Shown piece by piece: positions 33,523 to 42,466 of a stretch of DNA of 64,000 nucleotides. This DNA comes from Catenaria anguillulae PL171. Taxonomy: Eukaryota; Blastocladiomycota; Blastocladiomycetes; Blastocladiales; Catenariaceae. The position numbers and the translations under genes were made by a program. The stretch lies in assembly GCA_002102555.1 (NCBI GenBank), contig MCFL01000133.1, positions 1 through 64,000 of the forward strand. Reading direction: 5' to 3'. Each line of letters opens with the position of its first letter. Position 1 is the first letter of the stretch. Below the pieces are notes generated by a model, which saw only the letters and a list, made by a program, of their open reading frames with translations, ran no database searches and was not told the origin of the DNA.

Positions 33523-33794
33523 AGGGTCAGCTTATTGACATATGTACCGAGCAGAACTCGACTCGGAGTCTGACGGACCACACGGAAACATCATGATGGA
33601 GTGATCGACGGCCCAAGATCAAGATGAATGGACTCTGACTCGTCCAGCCACAGCTTACCTATTGATACAGTGATCGCATGAAAATGTAATTAAACATGAA
33701 TCAAGCACAGACCACGACCACCCGGCTCATTTTCCCATGCAATAACCCTCGGCAAGTTTCCCTCCAACACCCCTACTATCACTCTTGACCAACC
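33523..33794. promoter_or_regulatory. Shared divergent promoter region, eIF2B delta and ERH
   Basis: 272 bp between two divergent start codons. Both promoters must lie here; no clear TATA or other element stands out. Confidence 0.4.
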
Positions 33795-34760
33795 ATGATG
33801 ACTGCCGCGGCACCTCCCGTACGCCTGCCCCCCCCATGCTCCATCTCCTGCCCTTCTTGCATGTGTTCTGATCATCCCGTTCCCAATCTTTGGCAGGACA
33901 CACACACGCTCATCCTCCTCCAACTCGAGCCCAACGCTCCTTCTTCACGCACCTACCTCGAGCACCCGTCCACCTCGGCCGCCATCCTCGACCTCATCTC
34001 CATGTTTGAGCACAAGCTGCGCCAAGACCAAACCTCGTCGTCGTCCACCTCGACTTCTTCAACCCTCAAGTACACGGACATGGACGTGACCAGCTACATT
34101 GACTCTTTCCCGGAAATCGCCTGCCTTATCCGCAACCCGCTCCCGGGCGGCGTCAGCGCCTATGTCCCAAAAGACAAGGAATGGATCAAGCAGTTTGTGC
34201 GGCCCGTGCTCTTGCAAAAACTGCAAAGCATGCGCGCCGCCGAGGCCGCTTCATTGGCAGGTGCGGGGGCGGAAAGCGTGTCGACTCTGGCGTCCAGGAT
34301 GAGCATGACTAGTAGCAGCAACAACGTGCCCGCACATCAGGCGCAAAACCAGAATCAGCAATCTCAAAAACGCCAGTCTCAACGCAACCCACGCAAATCT
34401 CTGTCTCCACTACCACGTGCCGCTTCCTCATCCAAGTCAAGCAACAAAACGGCCAACGCCGCAAAGAAACAACAACAGCCAACGTCCAAAATCCTCGTCG
34501 CGTCTGCCTCCAAACCGGGCAAAATCACAAAGCGTCTCGGACCCGATGGCGCAACGGCCGCTCAATTGTCGACGCAGTTGTTCACAAAGGCCTACGCCGA
34601 GAAAAAGGGATTGGCGCATGTGGCCAAACCGTTGCCCGCAGTTGTCATTGGTGCTAGTGGGCCATCAACGGGCGGTGGTGCAAAGCGGGGCGGCGGAGGT
34701 GGAGGTGGAGGTGGAGGAGGGTCCGCATCAGGAAAGCGTGGAGGCGGCGGCAGGAGGTAA
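33795..34760 (+). CDS. ERH (enhancer of rudimentary) homologue with long C-terminal extension
   Basis: Small nuclear adaptor in RNA-decay and splicing complexes in other eukaryotes. Exons 33795-33818 and 33897-34760; the 78-nt intron (CCC/GTACGCC ... TTGGCAG/GAC) is a multiple of three and contains no stop. Product about 295 aa. Residues ~9-125 match ERH: DTHTLILLQLEP, RTYLEHPS, LDLISMFEHKLR, KYTDMDVTSYIDSFPEIACL and YVPKDKEWIKQFVRPVLLQK. ERH is normally just over 100 residues. Here ~170 more follow: Ser/Gln-rich and Lys-rich stretches, then a Gly-rich tail ending GKRGGGGRR. The tail resembles RNA-binding RGG sequence. The last codons lie inside a repeat also present at 17,009-17,445. Confidence 0.8.
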   Translation: MMTAAAPPVRLPPPCSISCPSCMCSDHPVPNLWQDTHTLILLQLEPNAPSSRTYLEHPSTSAAILDLISMFEHKLRQDQTSSSSTSTSSTLKYTDMDVTSYIDSFPEIACLIRNPLPGGVSAYVPKDKEWIKQFVRPVLLQKLQSMRAAEAASLAGAGAESVSTLASRMSMTSSSNNVPAHQAQNQNQQSQKRQSQRNPRKSLSPLPRAASSSKSSNKTANAAKKQQQPTSKILVASASKPGKITKRLGPDGATAAQLSTQLFTKAYAEKKGLAHVAKPLPAVVIGASGPSTGGGAKRGGGGGGGGGGGSASGKRGGGGRR

Positions 34761-35168
34761 TCTCGAGCATATCGTGACATGAAGATGGGATCAGGTTGGG
34801 CCATGGAGTGGGGCGTGTTGATAGTGTGGATTTGTGTAATCCGCGGGTCTCATCATAATTGAATTGTTGTGCGAATTTGTCATCTGCTTACCCGTTGTGC
34901 TTTGTGTATACGTCCCGCAACGTATTGTTCTCTTTTTTGTGACTTTTCGCCCCATTTGTCGCTTCAATGTATCCTGTCGCATGTCCCACTGACAGGTTGC
35001 CAGTGGCCGAGCAAGTCGCAAACTGTAATTGTATTGCATATGGGAGGAAGAGCGAGCGGGCGAGAACTTGTATTCAAGCGTGCGTGCCCAGTTTGATTTA
35101 CTCACGAATGTCAGCCCTGACTTCGATGGGACCCAGCGGTTTCCCTACTTTTCGGGTGTGATCGAACC
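34737..35168 (+). repeat. ERH 3'-end repeat (plus-strand copy)
   Basis: Shares about 430 bp with minus 17,445-17,009, beginning within the final codons of the ERH gene and ending at TTTTCGGGTGTGA. Either the end of ERH was duplicated along with its downstream flank, or a mobile sequence landed here and now supplies the ERH stop codon. Confidence 0.85.
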
Positions 35169-35632
35169 ACGCAACGTGGTGCAGGAGCTAAGCGCGAGGA
35201 TCTCAAAGGCTTGCATCGCCGGCCGCCGCCTCCGCCAAGGATTCGGCAGCTGCAATGAAGTGACTATTTATTTTGAGAACTTTGAGTCCTTGGGACCCAA
35301 ATCGAGTCAAGTTTTCCGATTCTGTCTCCTTGGCTCCGACCTGCCGCGTTTGCGCCGCGTTGCTACCCTCTTGACATGGTCGTGGTCTGTGATCAACCAA
35401 CTCCAACTCCACTGGCCGACTCCACTCGCGCAACATCTTGCGCATGGGACGTGGGAAGTCGGTACAGTAGCATCTTGGCGCCGGAACCAACAGCTCAGAT
35501 GCCACCAGCAGAGCCGCGTGTGGTTGGTTCAGCCCTTCAAATACCCCAACTCATACCCCTCTCCCCGGTCATCACCATCTGAAGCTGCACACATCGCACG
35601 ACTGATTCACTGCACAAACTCACAACTACATC
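35169..35632. other. 5' flank of A4
   Basis: The segment 35,480-35,600 matches the sequence upstream of and within the N-terminal region of A2 (CCGGAACCAACAGCTCAGATG, then CCCTTCAAAT, then CCCCGGTCATCACCATC). The part before it is unique in this window. No gene seen. Confidence 0.45.
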
Positions 35633-36058
35633 ATGGCCATCCCCGACTCGACTCCCTCATCGTCCGCTCCGACCGTCTCGGCGGCCCCTTCGACTGAGCC
35701 GGCAAGCGCTGGCGCGTCCAACCAACCCCCCGCTGTCTCGTCTGCCAACGCCACGGTTGAGCAAGAGGAGCCGGCCGACGTGACCGTGACCGTCGACCGC
35801 ACACTGGCCGCCGTCTTGGCCTCGGAGTCGTCCCACGAAGAGCTCGCCTTGCGTGTCGCTCGGTACGAGCGCTACGAGGCGATGGAGCAAGCGCTTCGTC
35901 AAACAACCGCAACGAGCATCGGCGTCCGCGTTCCGACGGCCGATCAGTTTGCCACGACAGTTGCTGGTCGCGCCGCCACCAGCAAATACAATGAGCAGGC
36001 GATTGCGGCGCTGGAGCGCAGCGGAATCGTGCTTGGGGCGAGTCGTCGGTCAGCGTGA
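35633..36058 (+). CDS. Family A protein, copy A4 (short form, intact)
   Basis: 141 aa from ATG 35,633 (MAIPDSTPSSSAPTVSAAP) to TGA 36,058. A Ser/Pro/Ala-rich N-terminus of ~45 residues leads to EEPADVTVTVDRTLAAVLAS, a helix (LALRVARYERYEAMEQALRQ) and the module PTADQFATTVAGRAA...YNEQAIAALE, ending GASRRSA. This is the only short-form copy with an intact ATG start, so it best represents the A1/A3/A4 type. A GTGAGA site overlaps the stop codon and a GTAG lies about 115 nt later, as in A1 and A3, consistent with an intron at the stop. No known domain recognised. Confidence 0.6.
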   Translation: MAIPDSTPSSSAPTVSAAPSTEPASAGASNQPPAVSSANATVEQEEPADVTVTVDRTLAAVLASESSHEELALRVARYERYEAMEQALRQTTATSIGVRVPTADQFATTVAGRAATSKYNEQAIAALERSGIVLGASRRSA

Positions 36059-36535
36059 GACGGGTTGGCTTCCGCTGCGGTATGCTTTATCTGTCTCATT
36101 TGCTTATGTACGCCTTTTCTGGTGAATACCTCCTAACAGTTAACAGTGACTATTCTCGATGCCCCTTATGTAGACGGGTGTTTTGAGTTGTTGTCTTTCT
36201 CCTTTTTCCTTTTTTGATTGTTGCCAAATCCCTTTCTTACTCGCTTTTTGTTCTCTCCTTTGTTTTCCCCCATGTCATTGTATTCTTGAAGGTTAGGTAT
36301 ACCGCTCTTCTTGTCCACAACATTTGTATATTCAGCTTTAGCTCCCATCCTTTGGACGCAATTGCGGCCCTCGATCCGAGTCGCGACATTGAGTCGCAGC
36401 AAGAACATCGGAGGCACGCCGATGCAGCTGTATCTCACACAGTCCTCAAGTCGCGATCGTCGAAGGATCAACATCAACATAAATATTGATGAGATCATGA
36501 TATGGGCCTCTTGTCTCCGCTGACCTATGATATTA
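36059..36535 (+). repeat. 3' flank shared by A4 and A3
   Basis: Matches minus 12,700-12,245 with scattered substitutions, from GTATGCTTTATCTGTCTCAT to CCGCTGACCTAT. A shorter piece of it (AGGATGGGAGCTAAAGCTTA in the minus-strand sense) also occurs at 61,953. Confidence 0.8.
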
Positions 36536-36841
36536 GAGACCACGGGCAGGATTTTTCGCACAAATCTTAATCACGCGTAAGTGAGACCTTGTGCTCACCG
36601 CTAACATTTGCGAAAGATTCGTTCATCGGCGGCCCTTTTCACAAAAGTTGGACACCGACTCACACCTCGTAAACCATATGATTCTCAAATCTTTATCACA
36701 TTCTTGAGCGGTCTCACCTTCCACACTTAGTGTCACCACGTGCCGCTAAAGCCAGCTGGTCTCACCGATTGAGGTTTCTTCCGCGATTAACGTTGCATTC
36801 ATTTGAGAAAGATTTGTGCGAAAAATCCTGCCTGTGGTCTC
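36536..36841. mobile_element. Mariner-type MITE, 306 bp, TA target duplication
   Basis: Terminal inverted repeats of about 31-32 bp: the left end begins GAGACCACGGGCAGGATTTT and the right end, reversed, begins GAGACCACAGGCAGGATTTT. They differ at one position. The element is bounded by TA at 36,534-36,535 and TA at 36,842-36,843. No coding capacity, so non-autonomous. The A4-type 3' flank ends at its left edge. Confidence 0.85.
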
Positions 36842-36848
36842 TAATGTG

Positions 36849-37794
36849 TAGGGTTCTGCAAACGACTCAGTCGAATATCGCACTCGACTTTACTAATGGA
36901 TCGGAGTGCTATGAGCGAGTGCAACCCGAGTCGATCGGCGCGAGCAGTGAGTCGAGCACTCCAAGCAGCGCAAGGTGAGACTTGAGACCGACTCACCCAC
37001 CGGTGACACCTTGGTCGCACGCTGATGTGGGGATCCTTCTCGACACGGATTTCGGCGCGCATTTGCAAAAATTGACTGTCGCGTTTGTTTATGTGCAAGG
37101 ACAAGCTCTCGCACTTTGATTGGTCGTTGGGCGACTTGCCCAATCCTAGCACGGCGCCGCTTGAAACCGCAGCCATGGACGAGACCAGATCGGACAGCGG
37201 CGACAAGGATATGGAGCAGGGTGGTGGAGCGGATGCGTCTGAAACAGGAGAGATGGATGTTGAGGGGCAGGAGAGGTTAGCGCAAGAATCCGGTGACGGC
37301 GAGGGCGACGAGGGCGCGCCAGCCGCAGGAGCCGGAATGGGTTGACCTCGAAGACAGCGAAAATGTCGGATACAACGTTGATGCAGTGGAAGCGAGTGGG
37401 GCGCGTTGGAAAGGGAATGGGCGCATTCCCAGTCGCAAAATGAGTACTTCTTGTCGCTGTGTGTGTTTCTTTTGCCCTGGTCGTGTGCATTGTATTGTTC
37501 AGCTGTGATTTACCCTTTCTCCATCCCAGTATCACTTTCAAGCGTACAAATGTATGAATCTATTGAGATTTCGGCAATGTGAATTATGTGTTGGAACTTT
37601 ATCAATCGTAAGCCCTCTGTGAAGCGCCAAACTTGGGCCAGGAGTGCGCACTTGGAGTGCGAGTCGAGTCGAGTCGAGTGCTGATGGAGTTGAGTTCAGG
37701 TGAGCGCACTCGCCTCGACTCTCGAGTGGGCCGAGTCGACTCCATGCACACTCCAACCACGCTCACCCGACACTGAGTCGTTTGCAGAACCCTA
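36849..37794. mobile_element. Non-autonomous hAT element, 946 bp, 8-bp target duplication
   Basis: Perfect 23-bp terminal inverted repeats starting TAGGGTTCTGCAAACGACTC. Both ends are flanked by CTAATGTG (36,841-36,848 and 37,795-37,802), an exact 8-bp target-site duplication as made by hAT transposases. Subterminal DNA is rich in GAGTCGA and CACTCG motifs, a likely transposase-binding pattern. The interior has a short acidic open frame (37,085-37,345, GGGADASETGEMDVEGQ) but no recognisable transposase. It landed at the edge of the mariner-type MITE. Confidence 0.93.
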
Positions 37795-37802
37795 CTAATG
37801 TG

Positions 37803-38169
37803 TCTTGCTGCTTCTCTGTTGTGTATCTTTTCCTTCTGATTTATGTAATCAAGCTTGATGAATCAAAGTACGAATAATCAAAGTACGAATGACGTGTGAA
37901 TGTATGTGTACAAATAAGGAAAGAATCATGGAAGGCTATGTCCACGGTGCCTCAGGACGAACCAACAGACCAATATGGACGCGAATAGGTGAAGAGTCAC
38001 ACGAATACCATGTGGCAAAGAAAACACTGCATGACGACGACTGTTTATACTGCGGATACAGAATGACGCTGTCCCTGAAGCACTGACTGATCCGATCATG
38101 ACATCAAGCGGCGTCAAGACTGGCCACAAGCTCGGCCGCAAGCTCAGTCAAGGACAGCTGTCTCGTCGT
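37803..38169. other. Intergenic, no gene seen
   Basis: Unique sequence between the hAT element and the F-box/LRR duplication. No supported gene. Confidence 0.45.
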
Positions 38170-40184
38170 TGCGCATTTGGAAAGCCCGTTTCCATTTAGC
38201 AAGTAAGTTGCGTCTGAGGCACGACGTGACAGCTGATCGGGAGCGGGAGCTGGCTTGTGGAGATTCGAGAAGGATGAGAGAAGGTTCCGAGAAGGACGAG
38301 CGAATCATATCTCCGTGCCAAGAAGTTGCTGAGTGTAATTCCACAGACCCAGTACCATACCTCGAATGCGTAAACAACAGACAGACACAGTTATGAATCA
38401 GGCAATCACCACTGCGCTGCCTGCGCCCGTGCTGGCCCGCATCCGCGACCTGCTGCCCACCACCGCCACCGACGACCGCTATCTCTCGCTACCGCTCGTT
38501 TGCCGCCACTGGCACGCCTGCCTGTCGACCGGCGTGTTGGACTCGCTCGTCTTTGACGGCCGCCGCACGCAGCTTGCCCGGTACATCAACTCGCTCCACA
38601 CCGATCGCCCACGTACCCATCGCCTCGTCCTGCGCAACATTGACGCGTCCTGGTTCACGTCGTCGTACGGGCCAGATGCCATTCACTCGAGCTGGCTTGC
38701 ACAGTTGCTTGTCCACCATGCTGACGAGCTGCAGTCGCTTGTGCTGGACAAGGTCGAGCCGTTGACTGTGGACGCCGTGATGGAGGTGGTTGCCCAAGTG
38801 GGTCAGCTGGTCATCAATGGAAATCGAGCTTCGAGCTTGCAGCATACGGCGGAGAAGAAGAAGCAAAAGGGAGAAAAGGAAGAGCGCTCGGCAACCGCTG
38901 GACTGTTTCCACATCTCACCTCCATCTCCATTGTCGGTCTCCGCAATGTTGATCCACACACTTTGCACGCTTTCCTGGCCACACTGGGCGCCATCTCAAC
39001 GCCAACCTTGCCTCAAACCGTCACGCACTTGCGCCTGTCGAGCATCGACTTTGCCCTCAACCACACTCTACTCGCCACCATTCTCCCACCCCCACCGCCC
39101 GAAAAACTCGCCTCACACTCTTCATCATCATCCCACCATCCGGACTCGCTCCCATCCTACTCGGACTCGCAACTCGCACAATCCACCACGCTCGCCTCGC
39201 TCAACCTCTCGTCCAACCCCGACACGCTCACCGACGCGACCCTGGCCTCGATCCTTGCACCGTCGCTTGCCGCCATGGTCTCGCTCACGTCGCTCTCGCT
39301 CGCAAACTGCATCCAGCTGTCTTCGAGTGGGCTCGAGTCGCTCACGCCCTATACGCCGTGGATCAAGCACCTCGATATTTCCGCATGTCCGCTCATGGCC
39401 GCAAACCTTGGTGTGCTTGCGCGTGCACTTGACGCGGTCAAAACATCGATCGAGTCCCTCAACCTAACGCTTGCAACGACCGGCAGTGGTGGTGGTGGCA
39501 GCGGCGGCGGCACCAGCAGCACATCAAGTGGTGGGGGATCGGGAAGTCCCGTGACGGACAGTCCGCAGTGGTGCGAGCCGCACCTCGATTCGGCACTGGT
39601 GCAATTGGCCAAGCTCAAGCACCTGGCGATCGCGTACACGGACGACGACGCGTTGCCCTGCGTGTGCTCTGGGCTACAGATTCCACTGCCAACGGTCCTG
39701 TCGCTAATCCACCAAGGTCTCGGATCGCTGCAAATCACGTGGCAGCCAGGTCCCAACCACCACGGCGGCATTCCATGCGGGCTTGTGCGCCGCCTCGTCA
39801 CACACGCCGTTTGTACAGACTCGCGCCGGTTGGAGGTGACGGTTGTGGGCAAGAACGCGCTGCGAAGCGATCGCATGGTGTACTATGATCGCGGCAGTGT
39901 CGTGAGCGGCATGTTGACGGTGGCTGCGGCGTTGCGCGGGTGTGCGGAAAACAAGTGTTTGGGCCAGGAGCGAGGCGTTGCAGGGGCGGCGGCTAGGGAT
40001 AAGAGTGATGCGATTCACAAGGCCGAGGGAGATTATTTGGTGGACGCTGGGTTTGTGGCCGAGTTGAATCGGGAGTTGAGGGTAGAGACGGGAGGAGGGG
40101 CGGTCAGAGTTGGATTGGTCACGTTTGAGATGATGAAGGATTGATTGATTGTGCTTTTTCTGTGTCTTGAATGGACGTACATAT
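38170..40184 (+). repeat. Duplicated F-box/LRR gene segment (copy 2)
   Basis: Inverted counterpart of 17,818-19,850. Similarity starts at GCGCATTTGGAAAGC and fades after TCTTGAATGGACGT, so the gene travelled with roughly 220 bp of 5' flank and 40 bp of 3' flank. Confidence 0.9.
38393..40144 (+). CDS. F-box/LRR protein, copy 2
   Basis: Single exon, 583 aa from ATG 38,393 (MNQAITTALPAPVLARIRDL), the start conserved with copy 1. An upstream in-frame ATG at 38,366 would add nine residues that copy 1 lacks. Domain order is as in copy 1: an F-box over the first ~45 residues, leucine-rich repeats with a His/Ser insert near residue 250 and a Gly/Ser insert near 375, then a C-terminal region (MVYYDRGSVVSGMLTVAAALRG). 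Likely an SCF substrate receptor. Differences from copy 1 are mostly single residues and small indels in linkers, and both frames are open, so selection on both copies is plausible. Confidence 0.85.
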   Translation: MNQAITTALPAPVLARIRDLLPTTATDDRYLSLPLVCRHWHACLSTGVLDSLVFDGRRTQLARYINSLHTDRPRTHRLVLRNIDASWFTSSYGPDAIHSSWLAQLLVHHADELQSLVLDKVEPLTVDAVMEVVAQVGQLVINGNRASSLQHTAEKKKQKGEKEERSATAGLFPHLTSISIVGLRNVDPHTLHAFLATLGAISTPTLPQTVTHLRLSSIDFALNHTLLATILPPPPPEKLASHSSSSSHHPDSLPSYSDSQLAQSTTLASLNLSSNPDTLTDATLASILAPSLAAMVSLTSLSLANCIQLSSSGLESLTPYTPWIKHLDISACPLMAANLGVLARALDAVKTSIESLNLTLATTGSGGGGSGGGTSSTSSGGGSGSPVTDSPQWCEPHLDSALVQLAKLKHLAIAYTDDDALPCVCSGLQIPLPTVLSLIHQGLGSLQITWQPGPNHHGGIPCGLVRRLVTHAVCTDSRRLEVTVVGKNALRSDRMVYYDRGSVVSGMLTVAAALRGCAENKCLGQERGVAGAAARDKSDAIHKAEGDYLVDAGFVAELNRELRVETGGGAVRVGLVTFEMMKD

Positions 40185-40538
40185 GCTGCCACTTGGGAAA
40201 TTTGTGTCACTTGGGTGATGAGTGCGTCAGGATCTGGACCTCGATTCATGTTGGTTCTCTTTGTCGTTTTCCTGATCCCACATTCACCAGGGTCGTCGCG
40301 CATGAAGAAGGCCAGGCTCCTACTTATATATCCTTAACCTTCACAACTCGTCATGGACAAGAACAGCGGAAAGAAATGACAAATGGGCAGTAATGAGAAG
40401 GAACGGAGCCTGCACAACACGAGCTCCTCAATAGAGGTAGAACCGAGCTCCATGGTGGTGAGGAGGAAAAGAAAAAGACGAGTGGCATAACAGCCGACCC
40501 ACGGAAAACAAGCAAACACAAAACAAAAACGTAACTAC
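40185..40538. other. Intergenic between convergent genes
   Basis: TATATATC near 40,325 is followed by ATGGACAAGAAC, which opens only eight codons. No gene supported. Confidence 0.4.
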
Positions 40539-41650
40539 TTACGCCGACTTGACAGCCTTGCTCTCCCGAGCACCCACAATGGTCAAGATGAACACGGCCA
40601 ACTTGAACAACTCCTCCTTGGCCGTAAACAGCAACGCGGCCGTCAAGACACTTTGCACAATCTTTGTCTCAATGCCCTTGTACAGGCCCTTGACGCCCTC
40701 TTGCTTGAGGATCTTGCGGAACCCGTCCATGATGGACGTGTACCGTGCAGACTCGTCCGATTTCGACTGGCGCAACTGCATGCGCGACTTGACGACAATG
40801 TACGGGTACGTGATGGACGTGGCCGCAAGTTTGGCAATGGCGCCGAGGATGAAGATATCAAAGGCGGCAAGCGTCACAGATTTGCCACCGGCTGCGGTGC
40901 GGCGGTACTTTTCGAGCATGCCGCGAGTTTGCTCGAAGACAGTGTATTGGATAATCGGGTTGATCTGTCATGATGAATACCAAGGCGCCAAGTCAGCCCC
41001 TGTCAACCAAACGTCCAACCAGTCAAGCGTGACATTACGTACCACAAGAATCAAGGCGGGCGCCAATCCCTGCCACAAAGCCCCGGGCCCGTCCTCGCGA
41101 ATGATCTGCAAAAAGGTATCCCAAGCGTTGGCGGGCTTCTTTGGCTTGACGGCGCCCGACGCGCCCTCGTCCAGGTTATCCTTCTTGACCGTCATGCGCG
41201 TGTTGACGACCCAAATGGGATTGGTTGCAAGCACCGTGAGCGATCCGGCAATGGCGCCAGCAATCATGGACTCGAGCGTCGACATGACGCGGCGGCCAGA
41301 GGCCTTGAGGAACACGTCCTTTGTGCTGTTGTCATCGTTTTGTCAAGTTACGGGTCATGGTCACGTCGATTCAGAGAAATGGGACGATAACGGTACCGCT
41401 CGTAGGCGCCATAGTACACGCCGTTGGTGATGGCAATGCCAAACAAGGCCGACGAGCACCCAGAGTAGAGGCCCGGGATGCCCTCCGACTTGATGATCTT
41501 TGAGACGCCGTCGGCAAAAGACTTGTACGCGTCCTTGCTGTCCTTTTGCACTTGCATGCGCGACGACACGGTGATGAGCGGGTAGGTGGCGAGGGTCGAC
41601 ACAATGCCTCCGGCGGCACCGGCGACGGCGTGAGCAACGTTGTCAGACAT
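40539..41650 (-). CDS. Peroxisomal solute carrier (PMP34/PMP47 type)
   Basis: Exons on the minus strand: 41650-41397, 41325-41043, 40964-40539; 320 aa. Mitochondrial carrier family with three repeats whose signatures read YPLITVSSRMQ, NPIWVVNTRM and YPYIVVKSRMQ. The usual acidic residue after the proline is missing from all three, and NPIWVVNTRM is typical of the PMP34/PMP47/NAD-carrier branch. Family members move ATP, CoA or related nucleotides across the peroxisome membrane for fatty-acid activation. Splicing restores YGAYERTKDVFLK and ALILVINPIIQYTVFEQ. The gene is divergent from the acyl-CoA oxidase 817 bp away, which supports a peroxisomal beta-oxidation role. Confidence 0.88.
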
Positions 41651-42466
41651 GGTTGATTGAAGGGGTGGTGTATGTGGTGAGTGGGTCTGGTGTGGTCGCC
41701 GGAGGGGATGGACGGGTCAGTGTATATTCATGAGGGCATTGCATGCATTCATGGCATGGATGCACCATTACTCTACGAACCGAGATTCGGGGTGGAGCTG
41801 CAAAGGCAGTTTGCTGGCAGAGAGAGCGAGGACGGCGTTGGCGAGATGTTGAGCTCTCAATCGCGAGACATCCGTGACGACGAAGCTGGGCAGCAGCAGC
41901 CACGGGCCAAACTTGACATGGCCACGGCCGCCGGCTGCCGGAAAAGACGACACGCGCTCCACATTCCAAAGTTCACTTGCAGGCGATCAAGCAGATCGGA
42001 GTGCCTGATGTCAGTCCGGCGATGAGCATGAAAAGCAGCAGCAGCCAATTAGAATCGGCAGAGGTCACGTGAAGCCACCTTCTCGATGCACATTTTTCAC
42101 GCAGCGCACTAAAAAGTGATCACATGAGCGACGCGCCCCTGGTTTGCATCACTTTGCGCTTGCCGTTCGACGCGTGCCGCCGATGATCGCTGTCTTCCTC
42201 GAAGCTGTCTCTCACTCTCTCACCCAAAATCGCCCCAAAAGCAACGTCGGCCCTTCCTTTGACTATTTGCCTGTATCGCCGTTCACCTCACCGTTGCCAT
42301 ATTGTGCGTTTTAACCGTCGCCCCAAGCATCCAACCGTAACCGCAACCGCAAAGGATCGCGAGCCGTAGCCATTGCCGAACCGCAACCACTCACCAACCT
42401 CATTCACCAACCTCATTGAATCGTTGACCGGCACGCTCTCAACAGATTCCGTCAGTCCAACCAACC
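41651..42466. promoter_or_regulatory. Divergent promoter region, carrier and acyl-CoA oxidase
   Basis: 816 bp between two divergent start codons, with T- and C-rich stretches before the oxidase ATG. I could not identify a convincing binding site for a fatty-acid responsive regulator. Paired expression of the two peroxisomal genes would be expected to be controlled from here. Confidence 0.4.
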
